NCBI RefSeq assembly: GCF_002871795.1
Contig: NZ_PNHL01000003.1
Location: forward strand, 23,392 to 87,391
Length of the DNA stretch: 64,000 bases
Origin: Brachybacterium sp. UMB0905
GTDB taxonomy: Bacteria > Actinomycetota > Actinomycetes > Actinomycetales > Dermabacteraceae
Reading direction: 5' to 3'
The notes under the pieces were generated by a model. That model did not search any database and was not told the DNA's origin. It worked only from the letters and a program-made list of their open reading frames with translations. The position numbers were made by a program, and so were the translations under genes. Of the stretch, positions 52,089 to 62,546 are shown piece by piece. Each line of letters opens with the position of its first letter. The stretch's first letter is position 1.

Positions 52089-54416
52089 ATGACCGCTGAG
52101 CACTCCCCCGCCGCCTCCTCTGCCGCCGCCGCGGAGGTGGACACCGTCGAGCATGCCGCCGCCACCCCGGAGCAGACGCAGCCCTACGCCGATCTGGGGC
52201 TGAAGGAGGACGAGTACACGCTGATCCGCGAGATCCTGGGGCGCCGACCCACGAACGCGGAGCTGGCCATGTACTCGGTGATGTGGTCCGAGCACTGCTC
52301 CTACAAGTCCTCCAAGAAGCATCTGCGCACCTTCGGGCAGCGCACCACCGAGGCGATGCGCGAGAAGCTCCTGGTGGGCATGGGAGAGAACGCCGGCGTG
52401 GTGGACATCGGCGACGGCTGGGCGGTGACCTTCAAGGTCGAGTCCCACAACCACCCCTCCTATGTGGAGCCCTACCAGGGGGCGGCCACCGGCGTGGGCG
52501 GCATCGTGCGCGACATCATCTCGATGGGCGCCCGGCCGGTCGCGGTCATGGATCAGCTGCGCTTCGGCGCCGTGGACCATCCGGACACCGCCCGCGTAGT
52601 GCACGGTGTGGTCTCCGGGATCGGCGGCTACGGCAACTCGCTGGGCCTGCCGAACATCGGCGGGGAGACCGTGTTCGATGCCGCCTACCAGACCAACCCG
52701 CTGGTGAACGCGCTCGCCGTGGGGGTGCTGCGCCATGAGGACATCCACCTGGCCTCCGCCACCGGCGCCGGCAACAAGGTGGTGCTGTTCGGCGCGCGCA
52801 CCGGCGGCGACGGCATCGGCGGCGCGTCGATCCTGGCCTCGGAGACCTTCGAGGACGAGGGCCCGGCCAAGCGGCCCAGCGTCCAGGTGGGCGACCCGTT
52901 CATGGAGAAGGTCCTCATCGAGTGCTGCCTGGAGCTGTTCGCGGCCGGCACCGTGGAGGGCATCCAGGACCTCGGCGCGGCCGGGATCTCCTGCGCCACC
53001 AGCGAGCTCGCGGCCAATGGCGGCTCCGGCATGCATATCCATCTCGAGGAGGTGCTGCTGCGGGACCCCACCCTGAACGCCGGGGAGATCCTCATGAGCG
53101 AGTCGCAGGAGCGCATGATGGCGGTGGTCGCGCCGGAGAAGCTCGAGGAGTTCTTGGCGATCGCCGCGCGCTGGGATGTTGAAGCCGCGGTGATCGGCGA
53201 GGTCACCGGCAACGGGCGGCTGACGATCGATCATCACGGCCACCGGATCGTGGATGTGGATCCGATGACCGTGGCTGTGGACAGCCCCGTCTACGACCGC
53301 CCCTACGCTCGCCCCGACTGGCAGGATGCGCTGCAGGCCGACCGCGCGGAGGACCTCCCCCGCCCGGAGAGCGCCGAGGAGATCGCCGCGACGCTGCGCA
53401 CCCTGATCGCCTCCCCGAATCTTGCCTCCGCCGGGTGGGTCACCGACCAGTACGACCGGTACGTCGGCGGCAACACGGCGCTGGCCATGCCCGATGACGC
53501 CGGGGTGCTGCGCGTGGATGAGAGCACCGGGCGCGGTATCGCGATCTCCACGGACGCCAACGGTCGCTACGCGAAGCTCGACCCGCGCACCGGTGCTCAG
53601 CAGGCCCTCGCCGAGGCGTACCGCAATGTCGCCACCACCGGGGCGGTGCCGCTGGCGGTCACGGACTGCCTGAACTTCGGCTCCCCCGAAGATCCGGGGC
53701 CGATGTGGCAGCTCGTCGAGGCGATCGGCGGTCTCGCCGAGGCCTGCGAGGCCCTCGAGGTGCCGGTCACCGGCGGCAACGTCTCGCTCTACAACTCCAC
53801 CGGAGAGCCGGGGCTGATCGACTCCGCGATCCACCCCACCCCCGTCGTCGGCGTGCTGGGCGTGCTGGCCGATGTGGCGCGCCGCGTGCCGACGGGCTGG
53901 CAGGACGATGATCTGCAGGTACTGCTGCTGGGCACCACGCGCGAAGAGCTCTCCGGCTCCGCCTGGGCCGATGTCATGCACCAGCACCTGGGCGGTCTGC
54001 CGCCCCGCGTGGACCTCGAGGCGGAGAAGGCGCTCGCCCGCGTGCTGATCACCGCGGCCGATGAGAGCCTGGGCAGCGCCGCGCATGACCTCTCCCAGGG
54101 CGGTCTCGCCCAGACCCTCGTGGAGTGCGTGACCCGCTTCGGCGTCGGCGCGCAGGTGGACCTCGGCGTGCTGACCGCGCGCGATGGCGTGGATACGTTC
54201 ACGGCCCTGTTCTCCGAATCGCAGGCCCGCGCCGTCGTGGCGGTGCCGTCAGAGAAGGTCGAGCGTCTGCAGCAGGTGGCCGCGGAGCATGGCGTGCCGA
54301 TGCTGCGCCTGGGCACAACCGGCGGAGACGCCCTCGCGATCGAGGGCGTCGGCGAGTTCGGTATGGCGGAGCTGCGGGAGCTGCGGGAGGGCACGCTGCC
54401 GCGCTACTTCGGCTGA
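52089..54416 (+). CDS. purL: FGAM synthase, PurL large subunit
   Basis: 775 aa, the small-type PurL that needs PurS and Pur[20 protein letters not shown] (about residues 59-77) holds the catalytic His/Ser segment, and [19 protein letters not shown] and [20 protein letters not shown] the AIR-synthase-like substrate sites. TAGACT (52024-52029) is a plausible -10 box with a leader of about 50 nt; the ribosome site is weak. Far from purSQ (15 kb) and purDC (21 kb), divergent from dgk. Confidence 0.96.
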   Translation: MTAEHSPAASSAAAAEVDTVEHAAATPEQTQPYADLGLKEDEYTLIREILGRRPTNAELAMYSVMWSEHCSYKSSKKHLRTFGQRTTEAMREKLLVGMGENAGVVDIGDGWAVTFKVESHNHPSYVEPYQGAATGVGGIVRDIISMGARPVAVMDQLRFGAVDHPDTARVVHGVVSGIGGYGNSLGLPNIGGETVFDAAYQTNPLVNALAVGVLRHEDIHLASATGAGNKVVLFGARTGGDGIGGASILASETFEDEGPAKRPSVQVGDPFMEKVLIECCLELFAAGTVEGIQDLGAAGISCATSELAANGGSGMHIHLEEVLLRDPTLNAGEILMSESQERMMAVVAPEKLEEFLAIAARWDVEAAVIGEVTGNGRLTIDHHGHRIVDVDPMTVAVDSPVYDRPYARPDWQDALQADRAEDLPRPESAEEIAATLRTLIASPNLASAGWVTDQYDRYVGGNTALAMPDDAGVLRVDESTGRGIAISTDANGRYAKLDPRTGAQQALAEAYRNVATTGAVPLAVTDCLNFGSPEDPGPMWQLVEAIGGLAEACEALEVPVTGGNVSLYNSTGEPGLIDSAIHPTPVVGVLGVLADVARRVPTGWQDDDLQVLLLGTTREELSGSAWADVMHQHLGGLPPRVDLEAEKALARVLITAADESLGSAAHDLSQGGLAQTLVECVTRFGVGAQVDLGVLTARDGVDTFTALFSESQARAVVAVPSEKVERLQQVAAEHGVPMLRLGTTGGDALAIEGVGEFGMAELRELREGTLPRYFG

Positions 54417-54477
54417 GGCGGGACGCAGGCACAGCGGCCAGCCCCGGCGGAATCGGGAAAGGCCGCTGCGGTCGAGC

Positions 54478-56811
54478 TCAGCCCCGCAGCCGCCGCAGCA
54501 CTCGGCGAGCCACGCGAGCACCGTGATGTGCGCCGGCGGCCAGGACCTCGCGGGCGCCCCTGCGCAGTGAGGGAGCCGAGTGCTGCGCCTGATGCTGCTG
54601 GAGCTGATGTTTTTCGATGCGTTCCAGGCGCACGGTCAGGTCTGCGAGCATCTCCTGGAGCTGTTCGCTCTGCCGGTCGGCGGTGTGCGCGATGAACAGG
54701 GGCAGGCCGATCCCATGCTGGTCGGTCCATTCCCGCAGCGCCCTGTCGCGCAGTCTGCGATCAGCGCTGATATGCAACGCGTCCTGGGCGTACATCGAGT
54801 TCGCGGAGTCACCGTGGGCGACCAGGCGATGGCGCCACTGCGCGAGCGGACGATCCACGAAGGCGAAGGGGCGCAGCGCGATCGCACGCAGGTAGAACTC
54901 GTAGTCACCCACGACACGGAAGCTCTCGTCGTAGGGGCCGACGGCCTCATGCAGGCTCCGCCGGTAGAGCACGCCGATGGGGACCGTGCGGTTCAGCTGC
55001 ATCATCTCCAGCAGCCGCACCTCATCGAGCTGTCCCCAATGGATGTGACCGCCTTCCTCGACGATTCCCGCGCTGATCTCCCGCTCATAGACGAGCTGGA
55101 TCTGCACCGCCGCCGCGTCCACCTCGGGGCGGGCCTCGAGCTCGGCGATGGTGTCCTGCAGGAACAGCGGGCTCCACGTGTCGTCGTCATCGTGGATGAC
55201 GAGCAGCGGAGCGCTCGAGGCGGCGATCCCGACGTTGCTGGCCTGCTCCATCCCGGTGCTGTGCGTGCGATGGAGCACGCGGGCTCGTCCCGCCAGGAGC
55301 TCGGCGTACCGATCGACCACTTCTTCGACGATCGCCCGGTCACCACAGTCGTTGACGATGACCAGCTCCCAGTCCTGGCGGCTCTGGGAGATGACGTCCT
55401 GCAGCGCCCGGTCCAGCATCGTGGGCCGGTTGCGGGTGCGCATGATGATCGCGACCGCCGGTGCGGGCGGGGCGGAGGGCTCCACAGCCTCGGTATCGGG
55501 GGCCCGATAGGGGGCCAGGAGCTGCGTGAGCTCCCCGGTGAAGCGGGGACGGGCGGCGGGCTGCTCGGTGAGCATCTCGGGCAGGCCGGGGCAGTTTTTG
55601 CGGTCGTGGTCTCTGCGCAGGACCTGATCGACGTGGTGCCACCAGGACCGCTGACGCTCCAGGGCGGCCTGGCGCCCTTCCCGCAGGGTCTGTGCTTCGC
55701 CCTCGGAGTCCGCGACCACCGCGTCGACCAGCTCGTCGATCAGCGCCCGGCAGGGAGTCTGCAGGACCGGGTCCCACAGGGCGCTGCAGGGAACCGTCGC
55801 GTCACGGAGCCCGAGGGTCTCGAAGGCGCCTTCTGTGCGGATGCGTCCGTAATGGTTCAGCGGGAGCGCGAGCACACCGGATTCGGTGGCCGCTCCCAGC
55901 ACCGCGGGGTGAAAGCGGGTGGTCAGCACCCAGCGGGCCGAGGCGACCTTCTGCACCGCGTCGACATCGCGCAGCAGGGGCAGCAGCTCCACCTCCCCGT
56001 CGAGTCGCTCTGCGAGCTCTTCGTGCAGGGCGAGATCTCCCCCACCGTCGTCGGGATCGGCCATATGTGCAAGCAGCTCGATACTCGCGCCCGTGCGGCT
56101 CACCAGGCTCGCCAGAGCCGTCGCAGCGATCTGCAGGTACGGCTCGCGCTCCAGCGGATCGGGGTCTGCTCCGAGGGTGACGGAGATGACGTTGCGCTGC
56201 TGTGGTATGTCCGCCACCAGGGCGAGGGCGTCATCGGGGATCAGGCCGAGTCGCGGATGCTCCGGGACCAAGCTCCGGGCCAGGCGCAGGCTGGCCATGT
56301 CACGCACCGCCACGCTCGTGCACAGCTCCAGCAGTTCCCCGAGCAGCGCACGGTCCGACGGCATCAGCTCGGGCCCCAGGGTCTGTCCGCTGAGGATCAC
56401 CGGCAGCCCGAGGGAGCGGGCCACCAGGGCGGTGGCCAGCCGTTCGGACAGCAGCCAGCCATAGCGGGAGTTCAGGCCCCCTCCCCCGCCGATGACCAGA
56501 GCGTCCACGTCACGCATCGCCTCGATGAAGCCGAACAGCTTGTCCCCGCCGTCCAGGGCCTCGGGCCGACCATCGAGCACAGCCCGGATCTCGGCGAGGT
56601 AGCGGGTGCGATCCTCCAGCGGCCAGGGGAAAACCAGCGCCGGGATCTCCGGGCGCTCGGGGGATTGGCCCGGCCCGGTCTTCTCCTGACGTGACAACCG
56701 CACCACCGTGTGGCCGCGTGCCCGGAGCAGCTGCTCCTCAGCAGTGAAGATCGCTTCATCACCGACGTGGTAAACGCGTTGGTCCACGTCGCACAGCAGC
56801 GCTACGCGCAT
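54478..56811 (-). CDS. Polysaccharide pyruvyl transferase–glycosyltransferase 2 fusion
   Basis: 777 aa. The N-terminal domain (about 1-375) is of the polysaccharide pyruvyl transferase (CsaB) family: DVDQRVYHVGDEAIF start, GGGGGLNSRYGW (about 109-120), TLGPELMPSDRALL, and TTRFHPAVLGAATESGVLAL near its end. The C-terminal domain (about 450-680) is a GT-A family 2 glycosyltransferase: IIMRTRNRPTMLDRALQDVI and the DxD-like HDDDDTWSP. A charged linker separates them, and the last 60 residues are basic/Gln-rich. Adjacent to an SLH-domain protein. Both activities on one secondary cell-wall polymer is the inference. Confidence 0.88.
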   Translation of the reverse strand: MRVALLCDVDQRVYHVGDEAIFTAEEQLLRARGHTVVRLSRQEKTGPGQSPERPEIPALVFPWPLEDRTRYLAEIRAVLDGRPEALDGGDKLFGFIEAMRDVDALVIGGGGGLNSRYGWLLSERLATALVARSLGLPVILSGQTLGPELMPSDRALLGELLELCTSVAVRDMASLRLARSLVPEHPRLGLIPDDALALVADIPQQRNVISVTLGADPDPLEREPYLQIAATALASLVSRTGASIELLAHMADPDDGGGDLALHEELAERLDGEVELLPLLRDVDAVQKVASARWVLTTRFHPAVLGAATESGVLALPLNHYGRIRTEGAFETLGLRDATVPCSALWDPVLQTPCRALIDELVDAVVADSEGEAQTLREGRQAALERQRSWWHHVDQVLRRDHDRKNCPGLPEMLTEQPAARPRFTGELTQLLAPYRAPDTEAVEPSAPPAPAVAIIMRTRNRPTMLDRALQDVISQSRQDWELVIVNDCGDRAIVEEVVDRYAELLAGRARVLHRTHSTGMEQASNVGIAASSAPLLVIHDDDDTWSPLFLQDTIAELEARPEVDAAAVQIQLVYEREISAGIVEEGGHIHWGQLDEVRLLEMMQLNRTVPIGVLYRRSLHEAVGPYDESFRVVGDYEFYLRAIALRPFAFVDRPLAQWRHRLVAHGDSANSMYAQDALHISADRRLRDRALREWTDQHGIGLPLFIAHTADRQSEQLQEMLADLTVRLERIEKHQLQQHQAQHSAPSLRRGAREVLAAGAHHGARVARRVLRRLRG

Positions 56812-56944
56812 GAATCCTCCCTCGGGGCGGGCTCTCGGGATGAGGAGCCCGGACGCCCGAGGCTCATCCTGTCACGTCCCACCGCGCACAAGGCACTGCC
56901 CGCGTCAGCGCGTTCGGGGGCTCGGGGCTCCGTCGCGGCAGGCC

Positions 56945-59245
56945 TCAGGTCGCGTCGAGCCAGCGGGTGATGAAGGCTGCCATGGCGTCCCGCTTGGTCC
57001 CGGCGCGGGGGCGGAACGTCTTGTCGCGCCACCCCGTGGTGATGCCCAGGTTCGCCATCCAGGTGATCTCCTTGGCGAACTGGTGGGAGGAGGGCACGTC
57101 AGAGAAGCGGTTGGACGTGGAGGTGGAGGTGGCGCGCGAGACCCGGTAGAGGAATGCTGCGAACGCGCCACGCTCCACGGGATCCAGCGGACGGAACGTC
57201 CCATCGGACCAGCCCTCGGCAATCCCCTGGCTGTGGGCCCAGCAGATCTCCTTGTAGAACGTGCGCCGTGGGGAGACATCCCGGAAGGGCGAGACCGCCG
57301 GTGGGGTGTACGCGGGAGAGCCCTTGGCACGATAGATGAACGCGATCATGGCATCACGCGCGATCGGCAGGTGCGGGCGGTAGGTGCCATCGGACCACCC
57401 GGTGGTGATCTTCGAGGCCGCGAGCTCCTCGATCTCCTCGAAGAACTGCATAGTGGCCGGAACGTCCGTAAAGGTGCGAGTGATGAAGCTGTTGCGCCCG
57501 CCCTCCCGGATCGCCAGGCCGTTGTCGAAAGGCTGGGTGTACCGTCCGTCCTGCCCGCGGACGTCGGCCAGCGGGCGCCCCCAGCTGGGCCGCCAGCTGC
57601 GCCGAATCGAATCCGTTGTGGTCGCCGCCCGGGCCGAGAGCTTCGGCCCCGACACGACGATGCCCTTGGTCAGACGCGTGATGGTGAGCCCGCCCTCCTT
57701 CTGCGCCGAGGTGAGCACGGTACCGAGCGCGGACTCACCGCCGGCGGCGACGAAGGCTCGCAGGTGGTGGCGCCACCCGGAATTCATCCGGGACTGGATC
57801 CCCCATCGGAGGTTGTCCATCGTCGAGTACAGCCCGTTGCCCGGGCACGAGGTGAGGTTCACGTCCCGATGCCCGAAGAAGCGGGGCATGCTCACCATGG
57901 TGCCCCTGCTCCAGCGGGTGCCATTGACGCTCACGCGCCACGACGACTTCTCGTGGATATCGCTGCGGAAGGTCGACAGCAGCTTCCACGCCGCGACCTT
58001 CATGACGGAGTCTCGAGCCACCGCGCTGGCCGCCAGCGACGAGTAATCCCCCATCACGGAGATGCCGAAGCTGCCGGTGTTGAAGCCCAGCGCGTGGGCG
58101 CCGTTCACGTTGCGGGTCAGACCGCCCCGTCGGCCCTCGTAGATCGTTCCGTAGCGGTCGATCAGCACGTTGTAGCCGATGTCCGCCCAGCCCAGCGTGC
58201 GCACGTGATAGTCGAAGATCCCGCGGATCTGCTGCGCGGCCTGCGAGGGCGAGTAGTTGTTGGTGCCGGCAGTGTGGTGCAGCACCACCGCCTGCAGCGC
58301 AGAGCTGGTGGAGCTGGAACGGGCGGCTCGCTCATCGGCGCCCCACTGGGCGCGGGTCACGATCCGCGGCGCCCCGGGGATACCGAGATCCCGCGGGACC
58401 AGGGACATCGGCACGATCGGCCCGAGGGCAGGCCGCGCGGCCCCTACTCCCCCGCCGCCCACGGTCGCGCCGGTCGCGCCGCCGCCATCGGAGGGCGCCG
58501 GCGCATCCGCCGGGTCCTCACCTTCACCGGTCTCCTCGGCCGGGGCGGTCTCCTCGGTGAGGCGCTCCTGCGGCTCCTGAGAGGGCGTGGCCGCCTCGCC
58601 CTCGGCAGGAGGCTGCTCGCTGCGCTCCTGGGCTGCATCCTCCGCAGAGACAGCCCCCTCATCTAGCTCCAGCGGCGCCTGCTTGGGATCATCGGGGAAG
58701 TCGATCAGGTGGGCGTTCAGCGCCTCGGTGACATCCTCACCGTCGATCTCACCGATCACCTCCACCTCGGTGACATCAGCGAAGAACACCGGCTCGGTGC
58801 CGTTGGAGCGCACGCCGGTGTCCAGGTCCACAGCGACCTCGAGGTCATGCCAGGGGCTCCAGGCCCCATCCACCTGCAGGCCACGCACGGAGACGGTCGG
58901 CTCCACGCCGCCTTCCTCCCAGGTCACGCCCACCAGAGCGGCCGGATGCCCGACGATGTGGCGAGCCAGGCGGCCGTCGCGCTCGATATGCTCCGCCTCG
59001 CGCAGCGCGATGGTCGTGGTGCGCGGCTGGGCAGCCTGCGTGCCGGCTCCGGCGGCCGACGACGGCTGATCCTCCGTACCGCTGACCGGGGCATCCTCCT
59101 CACCATCGGCCAGGGCGGTGCCGCCGCCGGTGACCACGGAGGAACCCACCAGGGCTGAGCCGGCGAGGAGGGAGCGGCGCCGTGGACGCAGATCCGGTGT
59201 GCGGCCGGATGCATCGGGCAGGGGACGGCGGAGGGAGGCGGACAT
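56945..59245 (-). CDS. Secreted N-acetylmuramoyl-L-alanine amidase (PGRP-like) with three SLH domains
   Basis: 766 aa. Twin-arginine-like signal RPRRRSLLAGSALVG (about 20-34). After an acidic, Pro/Glu-rich stalk (about 190-285) the amidase domain (about 295-470) has IVTRAQWGADE, zinc His pair VVLHHTAGTNNYS and HRDVNLTSCPGNGLY. Three SLH repeats complete the protein (about 590-766: FTDVP … SDGTYRPHLPIARDAMIAFI; FRDVSP … SDGTFRPLDPVERGAFAAFL; FSDVPS … RDKTFRPRAGTKRDAMAAFI). AGGAGAT ribosome site. The SLH modules should anchor it to a pyruvylated cell-wall polymer. Confidence 0.92.
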   Translation of the reverse strand: MSASLRRPLPDASGRTPDLRPRRRSLLAGSALVGSSVVTGGGTALADGEEDAPVSGTEDQPSSAAGAGTQAAQPRTTTIALREAEHIERDGRLARHIVGHPAALVGVTWEEGGVEPTVSVRGLQVDGAWSPWHDLEVAVDLDTGVRSNGTEPVFFADVTEVEVIGEIDGEDVTEALNAHLIDFPDDPKQAPLELDEGAVSAEDAAQERSEQPPAEGEAATPSQEPQERLTEETAPAEETGEGEDPADAPAPSDGGGATGATVGGGGVGAARPALGPIVPMSLVPRDLGIPGAPRIVTRAQWGADERAARSSSTSSALQAVVLHHTAGTNNYSPSQAAQQIRGIFDYHVRTLGWADIGYNVLIDRYGTIYEGRRGGLTRNVNGAHALGFNTGSFGISVMGDYSSLAASAVARDSVMKVAAWKLLSTFRSDIHEKSSWRVSVNGTRWSRGTMVSMPRFFGHRDVNLTSCPGNGLYSTMDNLRWGIQSRMNSGWRHHLRAFVAAGGESALGTVLTSAQKEGGLTITRLTKGIVVSGPKLSARAATTTDSIRRSWRPSWGRPLADVRGQDGRYTQPFDNGLAIREGGRNSFITRTFTDVPATMQFFEEIEELAASKITTGWSDGTYRPHLPIARDAMIAFIYRAKGSPAYTPPAVSPFRDVSPRRTFYKEICWAHSQGIAEGWSDGTFRPLDPVERGAFAAFLYRVSRATSTSTSNRFSDVPSSHQFAKEITWMANLGITTGWRDKTFRPRAGTKRDAMAAFITRWLDAT

Positions 59246-59484
59246 CGCGGATCTCCTGGGGAAGCGGGGAAGCTACAGAGTGTCCACGGCACAGCGCGAA
59301 CGCGTCCACCATAGGCACCAGGTCTCGGGTGCTAGGCAAAGATTCTGCAACAACCGTTCGAATCCCGGATGACCCGCCCCACGTCGTTCCGCGTGGGGGT
59401 GAGGTCGCCACACCCCATCAGCCCGGCGGGACGACATCCCTTAGCGCCGCAGCCGCCGGCCCGCCGCGCAGCCCCCGCACAGCA

Positions 59485-59518
59485 TGAGGCCCCGGCACCT
59501 TCCGGTGCCGGGGCCTCA
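59485..59518 (-). terminator. Terminator of the rpoA–rplQ transcript
   Basis: Perfect 15-bp stem TGAGGCCCCGGCACC/GGTGCCGGGGCCTCA around a TTCC loop, 27 nt beyond the rplQ stop. The remaining 59246-59484 stretch holds no gene; it contains the amidase promoter, which could not be placed with confidence. Confidence 0.88.
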
Positions 59519-59544
59519 CGCGCAGCTGTCAGCAGCTCATCCGA

Positions 59545-60063
59545 TCAGTCCTCGGACTTCTGCTCCTCCGCAGTGTCCTCTGCCGGAGTCTCCTCCGCCG
59601 GGGTCTCCTCGGCCGGGGTCTCCTCCGCGGGCTCAGCAGCGTCGGCCTTGGCCGCGTTCTTCGCCGCGCCCTCAGCCTCCTTCACCACGGCCTGCTTCGG
59701 GGAGTACTCCTCGGTGACCAGCTCGATCACAGCCATCGGGGCGTTGTCGCCCTTACGGGGACCCACCTTGGTGATGCGGGTGTAGCCGCCGGGACGCTCC
59801 GCGAACGTCGGGGCGATCTCCTCGAACAGGGTGTACACGACGCCCTTGTCACGCACGGTCTGCATGACGCGACGACGGGAGGCGAGGTCACCCTTCTTGG
59901 CCTGGGTGATCAGACGCTCGGCGTGCGGGCGCAGCCGCTTGGCCTTGGTCTCAGTGGTGCGAATGGCGCCGTGGCGGAACAGCTCGGTGGCGAGGTTCGC
60001 GAGGATCATCTTCTCGTGCGAGGGGGATCCTCCGAGGCGCGCGCCCTTGGTGGGTGCAGGCAT
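59545..60063 (-). CDS. rplQ: 50S ribosomal protein L17
   Basis: 172 aa. Core: [40 protein letters not shown], and [20 protein letters not shown]. The C-terminal 50 residues are an acidic tail built from ETPAE repeats, found in other actinobacterial L17 proteins; tail length varies by repeat copy. Follows rpoA by 27 nt. Confidence 0.98.
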   Translation of the reverse strand: MPAPTKGARLGGSPSHEKMILANLATELFRHGAIRTTETKAKRLRPHAERLITQAKKGDLASRRRVMQTVRDKGVVYTLFEEIAPTFAERPGGYTRITKVGPRKGDNAPMAVIELVTEEYSPKQAVVKEAEGAAKNAAKADAAEPAEETPAEETPAEETPAEDTAEEQKSED

Positions 60064-60090
60064 GGTCGTTCTCCTTGGTGGAAATGAAGG

Positions 60091-61086
60091 TCAGTACTGG
60101 TCGCCGAAGTCGTCGGAGTAGGAGTCCATGGCCGACGGGTCCAGCCCGCCCACGGAATCCTTGAGCGACAGCCCCAGCTCGGCGAGCTTCGCCTTGACCT
60201 CGTCGATGGACTTCTGGCCGAAGTTGCGGATGTCGAGGAGGTCCGCCTCCGAGCGAGAGGTCAGCTCGCCGACGGTGTGCACGCCCTCGCGCATCAGGCA
60301 GTTGTAGGAGCGCACCGTGAGGTTCAGGTCGTTGATCGGCAGCGCCAGATCCGCGGCCAGAGCCTGATCCGTGGGCGAGGGGCCGATCTCGATGCCCTCC
60401 GCCTCCTGGTTCAGCTCGTGGGCCAGACCGAACAGCTCGACGAGGGTCTTGCCGGCGGAGGCCACCGCATCCCGCGGGGAGATCGCGGGCTTGGTCTCCA
60501 CGTCCACGATCAGCTTGTCGAAGTCCGTGCGCTGCTCCACACGGGTCGCCTCGACCTTGTAGGTCACCTTCAGCACCGGCGAGTAGATCGAATCGACCGG
60601 GATCCGGCCGATCTCGCCGTCCATGCCCTTGTTCTGCTGGGCGGAGACGTAGCCGCGACCGCGCTCGACGATCAGCTCGATCTCCAGGCGGCCCTTGTCG
60701 TTCAGGGTCGCGATGTGCAGGTCAGGGTTGTGGATCTCCACACCGGCGGGCGGGGTGATGTCCGCGGCGGTGACCTTCCCGGCCTCCTCGCGGCGCAGGT
60801 ACATCACGACCGGCTCATCGTTCTCCGAGGAGACGACGAGGTTCTTGATGTTGAGGATGACCTCGGTGATGTCCTCCTTCACGCCGGGCACGGTGCTGAA
60901 CTCGTGCAGCACCCCGTCGACGCGGATCGAGGTGACCGCGGCACCGGGGATGGAGGACAGCAGGGTGCGGCGCAGGGAGTTGCCGAGGGTGTAGCCGAAG
61001 CCCGGCTCGAGCGGCTCGATGACGAACCGGGAGCGGTTGTCCGACACGACCTCTTCGGTCAGCGTGGGGCGCTGTGCGATGAGCAC
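60091..61086 (-). CDS. rpoA: DNA-directed RNA polymerase alpha subunit
   Basis: 331 aa. N-terminal dimerisation domain ([34 protein letters not shown]: [16 protein letters not shown] quoted), linker, and C-terminal domain with [20 protein letters not shown] and [13 protein letters not shown], which contacts UP elements and activators. GTG start with AAAGGA 8 nt upstream. rpsD, often between rpsK and rpoA, is absent here. Confidence 0.98.
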   Translation of the reverse strand: MLIAQRPTLTEEVVSDNRSRFVIEPLEPGFGYTLGNSLRRTLLSSIPGAAVTSIRVDGVLHEFSTVPGVKEDITEVILNIKNLVVSSENDEPVVMYLRREEAGKVTAADITPPAGVEIHNPDLHIATLNDKGRLEIELIVERGRGYVSAQQNKGMDGEIGRIPVDSIYSPVLKVTYKVEATRVEQRTDFDKLIVDVETKPAISPRDAVASAGKTLVELFGLAHELNQEAEGIEIGPSPTDQALAADLALPINDLNLTVRSYNCLMREGVHTVGELTSRSEADLLDIRNFGQKSIDEVKAKLAELGLSLKDSVGGLDPSAMDSYSDDFGDQY

Positions 61087-61183
61087 TGGTGGATCCTTTC
61101 AGCGAACGTCCGCCATATGACGCTCAGAAGGGGGGCGGTGGGCCTAGATGACAGATGGTCTGGTCCGTCCCGGACACGGCGAT

Positions 61184-61215
61184 GCCCCGTCCGGCACGGC
61201 AGGCCGGGACGGGGC
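61184..61215 (-). terminator. Hairpin between rpsK and rpoA
   Basis: GCCCCGTCC (61184-61192) pairs with GGACGGGGC (61207-61215). It lies within the 155-nt gap after rpsK; lacking a U-tract it may give partial termination or mark where rpsD sits in other genomes. Confidence 0.5.
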
Positions 61216-61241
61216 GGGCCCCGTCACGGCCGATGACGCGA

Positions 61242-61646
61242 TCAGACGCGGCGGCGCTTGGCCGGGCGGGTGCCGTTGTGCGGCTGCGGGGTGACGTCCT
61301 GGATCGAGCCGACCTCGAGACCCGTCGCGGTCAGCGAACGGATCGCGGTCTCACGGCCGGAGCCGGGGCCCTTGACGAAGACGTCTACCTTCTTCAGGCC
61401 GTGCTCCTGCGCCCGGCGCGCGGCGGCCTCAGCGGCCATCTGCGCGGCGTACGGGGTGGACTTGCGCGAGCCCTTGAAGCCGACCTGACCGGCCGACGCC
61501 CAGGAGATCACGGCACCGGTCGGATCCGTGATGGACACGATCGTGTTGTTGAACGTGCTCTTGATGTGGGCCTGGCCGTTGACGACGTTCTTCTTGTCCT
61601 TGCGGCGCGGCTTGCGGGCCGCGGCCTGGCGGGTCTTGGTTGCCAT
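61242..61646 (-). CDS. rpsK: 30S ribosomal protein S11
   Basis: 134 aa, full length. [57 protein letters not shown] and the C-terminal [13 protein letters not shown] are invariant S11 blocks. AGGAG ribosome site upstream. Confidence 0.98.
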   Translation of the reverse strand: MATKTRQAAARKPRRKDKKNVVNGQAHIKSTFNNTIVSITDPTGAVISWASAGQVGFKGSRKSTPYAAQMAAEAAARRAQEHGLKKVDVFVKGPGSGRETAIRSLTATGLEVGSIQDVTPQPHNGTRPAKRRRV

Positions 61647-61752
61647 GCGGCAGAACTCCTCTGGTGGGTTGCGGATGCGCCGGATCCCTCAGCGGCGCGA
61701 AGTGACTGCGGGCTCGAGCCGGATCAAGCGGCCGAGCTCAGCGCTCAGGGGA

Positions 61753-62127
61753 TCAGCGGGTCTTCTTCTTGCCGGCGACGGTGCGCTTGGGGCCCTTACG
61801 GGTGCGCGCATTGGTCTTGGTGCGCTGACCGCGCACGGGCAGGCCGCGGCGGTGGCGCAGGCCCTGATAGCTGCCGATCTCCACCTTGCGGCGGATATCA
61901 GCGGCGACCTCGCGGCGCAGGTCACCCTCGACCATGTAGTTCGCCTCGATGTGATCGCGCAGCTTCACGAGCTCCTCGTCGGTCACCTCGCGGACGCGCT
62001 TATCGCCGGAGACGCCGGTCGCGGCCAGGGTCTCCAGGGCGCGGGTGCGACCCACGCCGAAGATGTACGTCAGGGCGACCTCGAGGCGCTTCTCGCGCGG
62101 AAGATCGACTCCCACCAGACGTGCCAT
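61753..62127 (-). CDS. rpsM: 30S ribosomal protein S13
   Basis: 124 aa. [30 protein letters not shown] and [20 protein letters not shown] are diagnostic. The basic tail ([14 protein letters not shown]) reaches tRNA sites. Ribosome site TAGGAG upstream. Confidence 0.98.
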   Translation of the reverse strand: MARLVGVDLPREKRLEVALTYIFGVGRTRALETLAATGVSGDKRVREVTDEELVKLRDHIEANYMVEGDLRREVAADIRRKVEIGSYQGLRHRRGLPVRGQRTKTNARTRKGPKRTVAGKKKTR

Positions 62128-62410
62128 GTGCAGATTCTCCTACTGTCTCGGAGGCCTGATCCGACTCCCCGCCCTGGGATGCCTCCCGGGCGCCGCAGCC
62201 TCCGTCCTGCGGGTGGCCGGCTGATGCCGGTGGAATCGTCTCTTCTGTTATGTGCCCGCAAGCGGGCAGGTGCCCCGAAGGGCTTGCCGCCGGTGCGGCG
62301 GCAGGGTCACACCAGCGGGGCAATCAGCCCTGCTCGCTGTGCTGATCTCCTCCCGTTCGACCTCGGGGACGGCTCGTACCTCGCCGGCCCTCGGCCTCAC
62401 AGTTCGTCGA
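62128..62410 (-). promoter_or_regulatory. Long rpmJ–rpsM spacer with hairpins
   Basis: 283 nt without a gene, unusual inside a ribosomal operon. It contains TGCCGCC/GGCGGCA (62285-62303) and other GC stems, and a lower-GC patch (CATAACAGAAG on the minus strand) that could hold a promoter. A second promoter or a ribosomal-protein-binding leader is plausible. Confidence 0.45.
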
Positions 62411-62524
62411 TCAGCCCTGACGCTGCTTGTGACGGGGGTTCGAGCAGATGACCATGACGCGCGCGTGGCGACGGATCACCTTGCAGTTGTCGCAGATCGG
62501 CTTGACGCTCGGCTTGACCTTCAT
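62411..62524 (-). CDS. rpmJ: 50S ribosomal protein L36
   Basis: 37 aa, starting [20 protein letters not shown] and ending in [10 protein letters not shown]. It carries the zinc-ribbon form with Cys11, Cys14, Cys27 and His32, so it is the zinc-dependent paralogue. Lies 22 nt after infA. Confidence 0.98.
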   Translation of the reverse strand: MKVKPSVKPICDNCKVIRRHARVMVICSNPRHKQRQG

Positions 62525-62546
62525 TGCGTTCCTTCTCCCGGGACGA

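Noticed and set aside
59345..59380. GTTCGAATCC looking like a tRNA T-arm
   Set aside because: The flanks do not form the 5-bp T stem and there is no acceptor, D or anticodon arm within 80 nt.
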